DNA from: Adiantum capillus-veneris
Lineage: Eukaryota > Streptophyta > Polypodiopsida > Polypodiales > Pteridaceae
Length of the DNA: 64,000 nt
Assembly (NCBI GenBank): GCA_014529385.2
Contig: CM043957.1
Location: 71,631,003 to 71,695,002, forward strand
Reading direction: 5' to 3'
Of this stretch, positions 10,523 through 20,769 are shown one piece after another. The notes beneath the pieces were generated by a model. It was not told the DNA's origin and did not search any database. It was given only the letters and a program-made list of their open reading frames with translations. The position numbers were made by a program, and so were the translations under genes. Numbering within the stretch: the first letter of the stretch is position 1; the number at the start of each line of letters is the position of its first letter.

Positions 10523-10592
10523 CTGCACCTGACATTGATATCATAGCTCTGTGCGCGCTGCACCTGACATTGGTATCAGAGCTCTATTCGTG
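10523..10592 (+). repeat. Duplicated LTR end and primer-binding site in NA-E1
   Basis: Two adjacent 35-bp copies starting CTGCACCTGACATTG. The first has a mutated primer site (GATATCATAGCTCT), the second an intact one (GGTATCAGAGCTCT). Confidence 0.8.
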
Positions 10593-10685
10593 CTTCGGCT
10601 TTGCGAACTCAAGGGAAGAACCATCAAGAACCCAAGCAAGACCCACAACCCAAAGAGCCTCTCTCAATTTTTTTTCCCTCAAAGA

Positions 10686-10823
10686 ATGTCTTTGAACAAA
10701 GATCAGCATCAGATACACGAAAATTCAGATCTTGAGTACCAAGATTTGCTTGCCTTGCATGCGAATATGGAAGGGGTTGGAGAAAGGATCCCTAACCCTC
10801 TTCTGCATTTGCTTCACATGTAG
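10686..10823 (+). CDS. NA-E conserved short ORF
   Basis: 45 residues beginning MSLNKDQHQIHENSDLEYQD. The same peptide is readable on the minus strand at 40520-40708 (MSLKEDRHGIHDNPDLEYQD inside a longer frame) and in degraded form near 38840-38951. It is not a recognised gag or enzyme. It could be a remnant of gag or a small conserved peptide. Further downstream, 10840-10990 also carries a conserved frame (TIRVIVLARKAE) seen again in reverse near 38600-38680. Confidence 0.45.
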   Translation: MSLNKDQHQIHENSDLEYQDLLALHANMEGVGERIPNPLLHLLHM

Positions 10824-11170
10824 CATGCATCCACTTGTTGACAAGCAACCCTTGGAAACACCTCCGAGTACCCTTACCTTTCATCTTCACCCGCAATGTT
10901 TTCATGACAAGACTATTCGAGTGATAGTACTTGCTCGCAAGGCAGAGTTAACACCAAGGCTGGTATTTTGCGACGATAGGAAGGCTACCTAGTAACTCGG
11001 TTGGTTGGTATTTACATTGCAACAGTACCTACCTCTGTAATTTCCACCCGATTGGTGGAATCTTCATCAGTTATGCATCCACAAGCGTGAGAGTAGTCAG
11101 CATCAGAAGTCGAGAAAGAATCCACAGATAGAAGTTCGGTAGTTGTGTCTCACCTTTCAACAAGGGGGGA

Positions 11171-12063
11171 TGTCACTTGCGCCACGTGGACAAGATTCTG
11201 CTACAGTCTAGCATCAGTCGTAGTCTAGCTTAGAACCTAGTCTGGTACTATGTGAGCCTCTAGCAGGACATGCATGCCCAGGCCGGTCATAGTTGCATAC
11301 CCTTTCTTGCACAATACCGCATTTTAGCATGTGCACTTAGCCGTGCGTGAACCACCTCTTATCCTTGCATTTTATTAATAGGAGGACTTTTCAACTTCCT
11401 GGTCGTGGGGCTGATTTGACTCTACTCGACCCAGATCTCCATGCCTATAAAGGCAGCATGGTCAGTGCTAGAGATCAACAGGAGAGGTAGTAGCAGCAAA
11501 AGGACCTGCAGATTCCGTGTTCGCAGTCCAGCACCTCTAACGTTTTCAGCCTCCTCTCATCAGCGTTTTCAGCCCAAAACAGCCAGCGATTTCAGGCTAT
11601 GATCGCCATCAAACATCAGCCCCTGGCCTCATCATGGTTGCAGATTCTAGCCATTGACATCGCTAGCATTTTCAGCATTCAGCCATAGCCTTGTCATCGT
11701 CATCGTCGTTGACAGAGTACCCCAACATCTAGCTCCCCTTGTGTTCTGGCTTGGCTCCTGCCTAGCTCAACATAGGGATCCTCAATACCTCGTAGTACCC
11801 ATCAGTTTCCCATCAATACCCGCAATATCCCTCAGTACCCCTGTACCTTCAGTACCCCAGTACCCGTAGTACCCTTCAGTATCTTAGTAGTACCCAGCAT
11901 CAGTAGCGTCGATACGCATTAGCATCAGCATCACAGCATTTAGCATCATTCTATCATCATATTGCAAGAAATAAAGCAAGTACTTGCTCTGGCAACATAG
12001 CAAGGGGGTCCTTGAGGGTGGTTGGGACCCGACATGTCTTGTCGTGTCATGTCGTGTCATGTC

Positions 12064-12097
<34 letters not shown>

Positions 12098-12191
12098 CAG
12101 TTCATTTCTTTCAAGTGAAGTAAAGTAACCTTGTGTTTGTGCGGAGTACTAGATCCGAGCTAAATCTTCAAACTCTTCCGCTGCACGCAAC
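11171..12191 (+). repeat. NA-E1 3' LTR
   Basis: Begins TGTCACTTGCGCCACGTGG after the polypurine tract. Contains GTC/ATC-rich repeats (11690-11720), a run of TAGTACCC/CAGTACCC words (11800-11890), a (CT)n tract (12065-12095) and ends in CTTCCGCTGCACGCAACA. Confidence 0.7.
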
Positions 12192-12339
12192 ACCAACATA
12201 CTTGCAAAAAAGGCTTACACAAAAAGTATTATGTATTCACCAATGACTAGGTGAAGCAAGTCTCATTGATCCCTTCAATCACATGAAAGGACCATAATAC
12301 CTAGTAGCAAACATAGAAACATTTCTTCTTTTTGAGAGT

Positions 12340-12560
12340 AGAATGGGCATGTAGCCTCAGTAAAAGGCGGTAAACTTTGGCTTTCACCCGATCTATACGT
12401 TGTTTAACTTTACTTGTACTTTACGACACAAAAGAACCTCAAGATTAAGCCTGTGACTGGAATTCATTACTTTAAACAAATTACGACGTGGTAGCTAGAG
12501 TGTTCCCAAGTAGACAATGACACCGTGTTGACCCCAAAGGTTGGTGCCCCTATGGAGTCT
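12340..12560 (-). repeat. Gyp-1-like LTR fragment inside the integrase relic
   Basis: Matches 2100-2310 in block order: GGCGGTAAACTTTGGCTTTCACCC, TTTACTTGTACTTTACGACAC and GACCCCAAAGGTTGGTGCCCC. Confidence 0.5.
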
Positions 12561-13554
12561 CGTGATAGAGAGCCTTTTTCTTTGCCTTCAGAAGTCAAAT
12601 TCTCATCATTTGGCTTCTTTCTCAATCTAGCTTTCTAAAATTTCAACAATACCTAATCATTTTCTTTGACATCTTTTCATCTTTGGTGCTTATCAATAGT
12701 CTTCTTATGCTTTTATTGTGACCTTGCAATGGTTGTCCTCACTTGAGGAAAAGCAATATCCAAGTCTCTTACATATTCATCAACTACAATGATTTCATTC
12801 TTAGTGTATAGAATAGGTGGTACAATCAATGTGCACTGAATTTTTATAAGAAAAGTTCTAGATACTTTTCCATGAAGTCTATATATCCGCAACATAGCAT
12901 TTCAAAAGATCCAAGACCACTAGATTTGCAGCCTCACTTTGCCCATCTGTATGACAATGATAAGAGGATCAAAATTGATGTTTTGTTCCCATGTTATCAA
13001 ACAATGCTCTCCAATAGAGACTTGTAGTTCTCAAATCTCTATCCCCCACAATAAACTTCGACATTCCATGATGATTGAACACTTGTGCAAAAAATATTTT
13101 AGCCGTGTGCTCAGATTTGATGGTTTTCTTAACCGGCAAAAAGAGAGCGCAAAATAGCATCATTGCGATGTCGGGTCCTTCGAAAATCCATTATGAAGTC
13201 CATTGCAATGCTTTTCCATGCTTGCGAGGGAATAGATAAAGACTGAAGTGCACCAGGTGTTTTATGTCTATCAAATTTGATCTACAAGCGACTTTCACTA
13301 ACTTCTTTACTGATACAAAGTGAGCCTACTTGCTCAATCTATCGATTATGGCCTAAATACCATCATGCCCACTCTAAATCCTCGGAAGATCAAAGATACA
13401 ATCCATTCCTATACCTCCCAAAGTCGGTCCAAAAAGCTAAATGCTAAGGTGAGGGGGTCAATGCTGTTGCAATAAACTTGAGATAATAGCATTTTTTTCT
13501 GTCATAAGAGTTTTACCTATTTTGCCTACTTCGTTTACTTCGCAATACACTACA

Positions 13555-13745
13555 CATGATGACAAAAAAGCCAAGCATGTTTTTTGTCATCGAAAAAAGA
13601 GATTGAGAGATTAAACGAGGCCAAAAAGTAATGTTGCACTAGGGGACCAGTAACGAGGAGGATGTGAACCCGAGACTCAAGCGCCCAAGAAGAGACACAT
13701 CAACCGCTAGAGTAACGTGTGGGCTACATTAGCTCTTGTAAAGGG
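13555..13745 (-). repeat. Possible tRNA-derived SINE with a perfect terminal hairpin
   Basis: On the minus strand, an A-box-like TCTAGCGGTTGATG is followed about 30 bases on by a B-box-like GGGTTCACATCC, the spacing of an RNA polymerase III promoter. The far end has a T-run and a perfect 12-bp inverted repeat, GATGACAAAAAA / TTTTTTGTCATC (13558-13569 and 13580-13591, loop 10). It lies within the integrase relic. I could not find a clear TSD, so the call is tentative. Confidence 0.35.
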
Positions 13746-14199
13746 GGTTGCCACTATAATGGCCCCCTTACCTTATAGGGTTCCTGTTTAAGTGTGTACG
13801 AACTCATCTACATCCTTCTTGAACCAAGGCCAATAGAGATATTTTTCCACCCCCTTCAAGGTTGCCTTAATGCCTTTGTGCCCAACAAGAAGAGGATTGT
13901 GGCACTCTGTCAGCACCTTTTACCTCATTCCACGTGTCACAACATGGATTTCGCATCAAACTTCCTTGAGATAATATCCTGCATCTGGCTCTCCATTGTG
14001 GACCCTGTCAAAGATGTCTACAAAATTTGGATCTATCGCGTACTGTTTGAGCATCTCCCCAAAATTTTGATGGTGCACAACCATGATAGTGGATATATAT
14101 GCTTGCAAGACAATGCATCTCCTACCATACTCTTCTTTTGCAAGATAAACAATATGAAAATGGAATTGCAACCGTATATTCGTCCATCTTTTTTGCTTG

Positions 14200-14981
14200 T
14201 TTAAAAGCTATTTCTGGGACAAGAAATACTTGAAACTCCAATGATCCATAAAACGCCATGAAATCTGCTCCAAATGAGTAATGCCTCCGCTAAGTCAAAG
14301 CTTCAATAACTGCTAATAGCTCTCTCTCAATCTCTGCAACCATCTCAAGTCTAGCTAATATGTGACTCTTATAAGCTATAACATGGCTCTCCTACATTGA
14401 ATCTGCACCCAAACTACTACCACAAGCATAACAATGAAGTTCAAAAGGCTTCTACAAATCTAGCAAAATTGAAACAAGACAAGTCGTCAACTTCTGCTTG
14501 AGTTTCTCAAATGCTGCATCTCTCGAGGTTCCGAAGTAAATGAAGTAGCCTTCTCTGTAAGGGTATGCGAAGGCAAAGCAATCACCAAAAACACTAAGGA
14601 CCCTATAATATGTCAAGTATATCATTGATTGTGGGTATTTGAAACCTATTGATTTTGTTCAAAGCCCTAAAGTCAATGCACATACTCCAAGATCTAACTT
14701 TTTTCACAAGAAGCACTCATGAGCAAAAAGGTGAGGTACTTGGTTGAATTAGACTCTTTTCTAAAATTTCTCAATCATTATTTCTTCATTCTAAGCTTTG
14801 CTCACTTTATAAGGTGGCCAAGTCGGTGGCGTACTACCAGGAATCAAATCAATCGTGTGATCCTCAAGTCTCTCAAGAGGTAGATGCCCAAGTAAACCCT
14901 CACCGAATTAATCTACTTGAGCTTCCAAAAATTCTTGGCATTCTAATTCTAAATTCCACAAATTTCGAGCTTTATGCTCTT
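14200..14981 (-). pseudogene. Decayed gypsy reverse transcriptase/RNase H (copy G6)
   Basis: Minus strand fragments: ALNKINRF and IPTINDILD near 14630-14690, and RNase H-region words near 14250-14450. Large parts including the YxDD catalytic region are missing or unreadable. Confidence 0.55.
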
Positions 14982-15500
14982 CTAAATTTTTCTAAAAAAT
15001 CGAGTATACAAAAAGCTCGATTTCGTTACTTTAAAAATAGCCGAAACCGATACTAGTGGGGTGGACTCGTCCTTTAATTTTACAACAAGGGTGATTTCTC
15101 TACCCTTACCATTTTTCAATGTGGCCTTTCTTGCCCAATAATCAACCAAGACGTTGTTCTTGTGGTATGAAGGTATCCTTAAAAGTACATCACATCCCTC
15201 AGGAGGCACGAAGTGGAAGTTCTCAAGTCCTAAATACCCTTGACAAAGCAACCTAAGTTTACGAATGACAGGTGTAATGGCAATGCCATGCCTGGGTTTC
15301 GTTAGTAGAATTACATTAAATTGTGGTTCCATTACTTAAGACGTACTTCGAAGTCAAGTCACCAATGCCTGTGAAGTACAATTGGCCTTAGCTCCTCCAT
15401 AGAAAAATAGGATTTGTACTCTACTCCACACTCTGCAAATCTCGATACTCTCATCTTCTTCTACTTCTTGCCTTTCTTCTTTTTCTTAGAAGATTATTTC
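14982..15500 (-). pseudogene. Gypsy protease relic (copy G6)
   Basis: The frame 14982-15332 encodes GIAITPVIRKLRLLCQGYLG, PPEGCDVLLRIPSYHKNN and YWARKATLKNGKGREITLVV, clearly homologous to the proteases at 19769-20092 and 25904-26324. Upstream, 15350-15480 contains a degraded LCRAWGKV...FFDxGAKAN block. Frameshifts separate the pieces. Gag is not recognised beyond 15500. Confidence 0.75.
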
Positions 15501-16307
15501 TAGATGACTTGGACACTAACATGTCTTTGCATAAGTCAAGGAGCTTAAGTAGATGGAAAAACTCTCTAGGCATGTTTCATGAGCTGTTGAATGCTCTTTG
15601 ACTTTTGTTTCAAGAGGTGTTTCTGGGATACTTGAGTTCTTTGGTTCTTGGGGTTCTTGGTACTGCTTGCAATCTGCGTTTAAGAAGGTTTTTCTCTTAC
15701 ATGATCTGAACTCCTTCCTGCGGTGCACCCATAGGGGGCATTGCGCTTACACCAAGGTTGATTGTTTTTGCCACACGTCCATTGACCCATCACAATGTAT
15801 AAGGACCACCGCTCTCAATGAGTGGAAAAGAGGAACAAGGGAAGCTTGGACAAGCCCTTCTTTTCTGGGTTACTTGTCACTCTTCAAAGACACATATTTA
15901 GAGAGATCGACACACCCAAGTGATATTGGGTTGCGTGCAATCTCAAACAAGTAAGATAAAATAAAATTGTGGTTCCTTGTGGCTTAATTTCGCTTAAGAC
16001 AGAGCGGCGATGGAAGCGTGTCTAATGCGCAATCAACTAAGGGTGGAAGTGACTAATAAGTCCAAGGAAAGGACACGACGATTCTTTGATTAAGAAAAAC
16101 TGAGAGAGATTCTCTAGAGTCTTTTCTAGAGTGATAATACCAAACACTAACAAAGAACTATGACTCCAATGTAATGTGCTGCAAAAGTGATTGATGGTGA
16201 ATGCTAAGGATGAGTGCTCAATGCGTACTCAAGCTTCCTTTTACTTCATGAGAGACGTGAAAAGACTATAGAGAAAAAAGAGAAAGTATACTAAGATTGA
16301 AGGTTTC

Positions 16308-16381
<74 letters not shown>

Positions 16382-16880
16382 ATCACCAACCCCATCCAAG
16401 GATCTTCCTCTCTATCACTAGAGAGGTATTTGCTTTAGATTGCACAAATGCTAATACAATGGTCCTAGATGTTGAGATGCTGATGGGATCTTGCTGTAGA
16501 TCCTTGGATTTGTGAGGCTAAAGGCTGAAAGATGACAACGTTAGGGCTGATCTGGCTTGGGACTGCAATCTAACAATGAGACTAGGGCTGAAATTTTAAA
16601 ATACTGGATGATCTGCACTCTTGGGCTGAAAACTGAAATCGCTAATACTGATGGGTGAAGTAGGCTGATCTAATGCAAATACGCTAGGGGTACTGAGGTT
16701 CTACCGATACTTGATGCTTGTACTGAGGGTAGACTTATGCTTGAGAAGTGGACCCTAACATCTCTTATATATGGAATTAAAGCTGGGTTGAGCAATGCCA
16801 ATGGAAACCCACAATTTCTTAAAATGACACTTATTAATGAGTTAATAAACTAACTTATAAGAGGTGCTTCACATGCAGAT
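15501..16880 (-). mobile_element. NA-A second copy, fragment (internal 5' end and LTR)
   Basis: 15590-15960 aligns with 5640-5990 of NA-A (shared GTTCTTGGGGTTCTTGGTACTG, the CTTGCAATCTGCGTTTAAGAAG region and GACAAGCCCTTCTTT). A degenerate primer site sits near 16156-16170 and LTR-like sequence follows, with a (GA)n tract at 16311-16378. The coiled-coil ORF is not intact here. The outer limit near 16880 is uncertain. Confidence 0.6.
16311..16378. repeat. (GA)n microsatellite
   Basis: About 66 bp of uninterrupted GA dinucleotides within NA-A LTR-like sequence. Confidence 0.95.
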
Positions 16881-16916
16881 TATTATCTAGACTGGGTACT
16901 ACTGCAACTGTATGGG

Positions 16917-17125
16917 GGTGTCGTATCTCTCTTATCTCTCTATCTCTCAGTCTCATTCACTTGCACGCACAGTGTCCATTCACTTTGTTTGTGATCATTG
17001 CACTCTCTCATTAAGAACGGAAGGCTCTCCCTTCCATAGGAATAAAAGGAACCTTGAGCACAGTTCGGAGCACTCATCTTGAGCAAAGCGCAAACATTCA
17101 TTCCGTTGCACCTAACAATAAATGA
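16917..17125 (+). repeat. NA-A LTR, last ~210 bp, plus strand
   Basis: Matches the reverse complement of 6066-6275, from GTGTCGTATCTCTCT to the LTR terminus CACCTAACA at 17125. The next five bases are ATAAA, and NA-E LTR sequence follows at once. This is the orientation opposite to the NA-A copy at 3590-7268. Confidence 0.8.
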
Positions 17126-17336
17126 CTTGCTAGAAATGGTTCACATGCTGTCACAAGAATGGGTTCACATGGTGAAAAATGCTCATGCTGTGAAGAGAGG
17201 GTATGCAATTGTGACCGCCTGGACATGCACGTCCTGCAAGAGGCTCACAAAGGTGCCAGGCTCAATCCTAAGCTACATGATGATGCTAGACTGTGGAAGA
17301 ACATGTCCACGTAGCGCAAGTGAACTGTGCACGTGA
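17126..17336 (-). repeat. NA-E LTR, second half, and start of its internal region
   Basis: ATAAATGACTTGCTAG...GTAGCGCAAGTGAACTG...CACGTGA matches intact NA-E LTRs (for example 42750-42975). A polypurine tract (CCCCCGTGTC region) and ~85 bp of NA-E internal sequence follow until Gyp-2 G3 begins at 17428. The complementary first half of this LTR is at 7269-7367. Confidence 0.8.
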
Positions 17337-17505
17337 AATCCCCCGTGTCAAAGGTGAGACACAACTGTCGAACTTCTATCTGTACTTTTGATGCTGATTC
17401 CATCTGATGCATGTGGATGGATGCATATGTCACAAACTGATGACGTGGCATTGCAGACAACCCTTCTGACGTGGACAAAATGTACGGACAGGCTGACATG
17501 CCAGA

Positions 17506-17690
17506 GTGCCACGTGGTAGCAGTACGGATTTCCGCTTTCTGCGCTGATTGACTGATGTGGCAACAATACGGATTTTTGCTTTCTGCACTGACTGGCTGAT
17601 GTGGCAGACAATACGGATTTCCGCTTTCTGCACTGACATGATGACGTGGTAGCTGTACGGATTTTCGTAATTTGTGCTGCTGCTTTTTAT
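17506..17690 (+). promoter_or_regulatory. Repeated ACGT-core units in the Gyp-2 LTR U3 region
   Basis: Four direct units about 44-45 bp apart, each with TACGGATTT (at 17523, 17567, 17612, 17656) preceded by an ACGTGG or GATGTGGCA word. TGACGTGG/CACGTGG cores are typical binding sites of plant bZIP factors. The arrangement suggests an enhancer array; this is inference. The same unit occurs in the NA-D LTR near 26513-26560. Confidence 0.5.
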
Positions 17691-17778
17691 TGGCAATTTT
17701 GGGAGCAGTTGCGCTTAAGACTGAATTGCTTTTGAGTTTCATGCTTTTGGGGCTCTGCTTTTAGCACCTCTTGTAATC

Positions 17779-17787
17779 TTTATAAGT
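17779..17787 (+). promoter_or_regulatory. Probable LTR TATA box
   Basis: TTTATAAGT, preserved in the 3' LTR at 38238-38246, about 260 bp before the LTR end and upstream of the shared GAAATACCGAAAGG block. Confidence 0.5.
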
Positions 17788-17869
17788 GACCCAAGGGGGC
17801 TCACTTCTCAGAGCATCCGGACGTAGAGTCCGAGAGCGAGCACCTGTGGGAAGTTGTACTTTTACTCAG

Positions 17870-17920
17870 ATTAATATAAAAGAAATACCGAAAGGGGCAC
17901 CAAGTCTTTGGGGCCAATCT
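17870..17920 (+). promoter_or_regulatory. Shared LTR block ATACCGAAAGGGGC...TTGGGGCCAAT
   Basis: Two conserved words about 10 bases apart, just after an AATATAAA-type A/T box. The same pair occurs in Gyp-2, NA-D and Gyp-1 LTRs. A role in RNA 3'-end formation or in the R region of the transcript is inferred from position only. Confidence 0.5.
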
Positions 17921-18041
17921 CTTTTGGCAAGGAACTACGCCGGGCCATGTTGACTCTCTCTTGAATTGTGAAATGTTTTTTGAGTGTATCTTTGCTGTGT
18001 CGCAAAAGAATCTAGACTTGGGGTGTCCCAAGTTTGTTACA

Positions 18042-18054
18042 GTGGTATCAGAGC
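18042..18054 (+). other. G3 primer-binding site
   Basis: GTGGTATCAGAGC directly after the LTR; complementary to initiator tRNA-Met. Confidence 0.85.
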
Positions 18055-18104
18055 GTGACTAATTTCTCTTTACTGGGAAATCTGATCCCTTTTCTCGCGA
18101 CACC

Positions 18105-19740
18105 TATGGATTTGAAAAAGAATCAATTGACCTCTTCTGCAACCTCTAAGACAGGAGGAGGCGATGCGGCAAATTCAAGCGACTTGAGTACGTGCCGACT
18201 CGCCCTACATAGTATGAAATTTTGGAGTTGCAATGTCGACAATAGGTTGACAAGTGCACAAAGCAGATGCTCCAGTTTGCTAAAGATCCTTAGTTTGCAA
18301 AATTTTTGACCCAACAGTCCATGGCTGAAGTGCATACTCAGTGACAGAAAGCCACCGAACCACCAATCAAACTGGCAATCAAGAAACCTTCTACTCCGAG
18401 GATGTTTACTATAGAAGAACTTTAAGAGGTGGTCCAGACCCAGATCAGTCAGCTTTTGGACACGAAGTAGTAGTTGAAGAAGCGCAAGAAGGGTCCTGAC
18501 CCTGGTTACTTGGGTTGTCGATCTTCTTTTGCATCTGCAAGAAAGCAAAAGAAACATGTGCGTTTTGAAGGACTACCCAGCTCTTCTTCCTCTTCTTCTG
18601 ATAGTTCTTCTATCTCTTTCTCTTCCGACTCGAGTGAGGAGGACAAATAGAGCAAGAAACGAAACAAATAGCAAAGCTTTGGAAAGAATAAGAAAAAGGC
18701 CAAGAAAATTAGATTCCGACCAGTTTCCGATAGTTCTACGGAGGAGTCATCTTATGACAGTTCGGACTCCATCAATCACATGTTTTATGCGAAGGAGAAG
18801 CACTTTTACAGAGCCAACCAATACGACTTCCTCGAAGATAAGAGCAAGAAGACAAAGGAAGTTAAAGAGGGTGGACGGTGAATAAAATTTGAATCCTTTT
18901 CTAGATTCCGAGATGCTCCGAGGGCTTTGGCCTTATTCAGCAGTTTGACATAGCCTTCTTTGGAGGGCATTACTCAGAGCACGGGAAATGCTCGAACATG
19001 GTGGTCCACCCTTCTTCTGAGGAAAGAAGCCCCGATCAAGCGGTTGAAGTTCAAATGGCTCTTTATTTCTTCTTGGTTGACTCGGGAGTACGAACTAGAT
19101 GTAAGAATTGCTTGGAATTATCTTCGAATGACCAAGGGTGATTCTTTGGACGCATATTACGAGAGGTTTTGGGATTCTTTTCTACCGACCTCTATGTTTA
19201 AGGAGGTCACCTTTAAAGAATAGATTGAGCGGTTTTGTTGTGGACTCCCTATAGAGATCCGAGATTATTGCCTTGAACAAAAGTCTGAGTCTATACAACA
19301 ACTAATGGGACATGCGAAACGGGGATTCTCGATACATTCAGGGAATTTGACTTACCCCACTAATGAAATTTTGACTCAGAAGACCAAACAGATCTCGAAC
19401 AATGAAAATAGAAAGAAAAACAATCCCCAAGAAAAGAAAGATACACGACCCGATCGACTCTTAGAGAGAGGGATAACTATCTCAAAGAGGGGAAGTGTTT
19501 GGTTGCGGGGAACAAGGGCAATCTCCGCAAAGTGTCCCAAAAAGGCACAACGAGGACAAATTGAAGATAGGCCAGAGAGTTCTAGAGCAGCGGAGGAACG
19601 TGGCAGAAAAGGCAAGATGAAAGAAGGATTGGTAACGGATTGCATGGAAACCGACCCAAGCCAGACAGATGAAAGTACAAACCTTTGCCGAGCATGGGGC
19701 AAAGAAAGATCAGGAAGCCCTTATCTTTTCCAATGTAGGA
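18105..19740 (+). pseudogene. Gyp-2 gag (copy G3), broken
   Basis: Starts MDLKKNQLTSSATSKTGGGD at 18105, then is frameshifted repeatedly. A Ser-rich and Arg/Lys-rich middle (18530-18880) matches 30340-30560 of G2. The gag domain is at about 18930-19260 (GNARTWWSTLLLRKEAP, LFISSWLTREYELD, RFCCGLPIEIRDYC), with a TAG at 19224 in place of a sense codon. A knuckle relic lies at 19490-19560 (KCPKKAQ readable, other ligands out of frame). The neighbouring protease follows in another frame. A paralogous gag fragment is at 44467-44757. Confidence 0.8.
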
Positions 19741-20092
19741 GCCAAGGCCAACTTCATTTTCACCTGAATTGGCGGCGCGTCTCGAGATTACACCCGATAG
19801 GATGGGGCCATCGGTGGAGGTAGTTCTAGCGGCGCTTGGATGGGATGTAGCCATTACGCCTGTCATTGGCAAACTTCGTTTGCCTTGTCAGGAGTATTTA
19901 GGGCAGGAGGACTTTTACATCTTGCCTTTGGAAGGGTGTGACGTCTTCCTAGGAATCCCTTGGTACCATAAGAACAACGCCTTGCTCGACTATCGGGCCA
20001 AGAAAGCAACTTGGACAAATGAGAAGGGCAAAAAAATTGTACTGGATGTAAAATTGAAGCGCGAGTCTGTCCCTATTGTATCTGCTTCAGCC
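19741..20092 (+). pseudogene. Gyp-2 protease (copy G3), C-terminally cut
   Basis: Encodes AARLEITPDRMGP, VAITPVIGKLRLPCQEYLGQ, LEGCDVFLGIPWYHKNN and KLKRESVPIVSASA, all shared with copies G2 and G6. The frame before it (LIFSNVGAKANFIFT) lost the D-S/T-G active-site Asp (NVG by eye). The Gyp-2 sequence stops after VSASA at 20092, where the Gyp-1 remnant begins; the cleavage and linker region to the reverse transcriptase is missing. Confidence 0.8.
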
Positions 20093-20139
20093 TACAGGAT
20101 TACAATCGGAGCTTTTGTAAAGCGTTGCTCTCAGTAACC

Positions 20140-20457
20140 TCCTACAGGTTTGTGCCCTTGATTGTCAGATTGAGAAGTATTGTTGTGGGCTGCCTAAAGG
20201 GTTGAGAAATCACTGTACAAAGAACAAAGTGGCTACCCTTAATCAGCTTATGGAAGTTGCCAACACTGGTCATACCTTGTTGAAGGGAAAAAATAGTGGG
20301 TTTCAGGGCAACGTGAAAGGGGGTACGTCAAAGAAAGGACCAGCAAAGAAGTCCTTTGCAAAAGCGGCTCCTCAAGTTTCCCAGGAGTCTAGAAGAGAAG
20401 AGAGAGCTGAAGATTCAACCAAGTCGTCTGGAGCACATGCCAAAAGAAAGAGAAGTT
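20140..20457 (+). pseudogene. Gyp-1 gag C-terminus
   Basis: QIEKYCCGLPKGLRNHCTKN, LNQLMEVANTGHTLLKGK and a Lys/Ser-rich tail align with the gag at 434-1747. The frame ends at 20457, at the junction with the chromodomain. Confidence 0.8.
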
Positions 20458-20600
20458 AAGGGAAAAGTTGCAGGACGGTATTTGGTGAAGTTTAGGAACT
20501 ATTCACCTATGGATGCAAAGTGGATGGAAGAGTGTGAATTGCTAGAGTCATCTAATGTATTGTAGCTTTACCTTGAGGCCTTTGGGTTACAGCCTACGTA
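20440..20600 (+). pseudogene. Gyp-1 integrase chromodomain
   Basis: KGKVAGRYLVKFRNYSPMDA, KWMEECELLESSNVL and, after a TAG, LYLEAFGLQPTYAP. This is the chromodomain fold of chromovirus integrases (aromatic residues Y, W and the LVKW/F motif), thought to guide integration to heterochromatin. The same domain in G2 is at 23967-24236. Confidence 0.8.
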
Positions 20601-20769
20601 TGCCCCAACTCAACGTGCTCAGAGGAGGGGTAATGATGGAGCTAGCACATCAAATGTACATACGGATCCAGTGCAATAGAAGTACATTGCTCGGAAATTA
20701 ACTCAAAAGAGGCAAACTGGACACATGGCGGCTCTAGGTGCACTTGCGAAGCTCTGGGGGTGCCCATTT

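Larger units (their letters stand above)
10336..12191 (+). mobile_element. NA-E1: small non-autonomous LTR element, 5' LTR truncated
   Basis: Only the last ~240 bp of the 5' LTR are present (10336-10571), with a (CT)n tract at 10378-10420. Then a duplicated primer site, a ~0.6 kb internal region with one short conserved ORF, a polypurine tract at 11160-11170 (AACAAGGGGGGA) and a ~1.0 kb 3' LTR. No pol domain. The LTRs are longer than the internal region. The same family makes the tandem array at 38495-44466. Confidence 0.7.
12192..14199 (-). pseudogene. Decayed gypsy integrase (copy G6), with insertions
   Basis: Minus strand pieces of a chromoviral integrase in scrambled frames: an HHCC-like stretch near 13800-13960 (KGVEKYLYWPWFKKDVDEF), a core piece at 12930-13163 (TIKSEHTAKIFFAQVF, FIVGDRDLRTTSLYWRALF) that includes the second catalytic Asp region, a C-terminal piece at 12600-12895 (VPPILYTKNEIIVVDEYV) and a last piece at 12192-12340 (RYYGPF...IHNTFCVSLF). 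Stops and frameshifts throughout. A duplicated block occurs near 13160-13200 and 13365-13410. Interrupted at about 12340-12560 and 13555-13745. Confidence 0.7.
17428..18041 (+). repeat. G3 5' LTR (614 bp)
   Basis: TGTCACAAAC...GTTTGTTACA, imperfect inverted termini. Matches the 3' LTR at 37886-38494 throughout. Confidence 0.9.

Noticed and set aside
13558-13591. Rho-independent terminator (hairpin plus T-run)
   Set aside because: The context is plant nuclear transposon sequence, where bacterial terminators do not apply.
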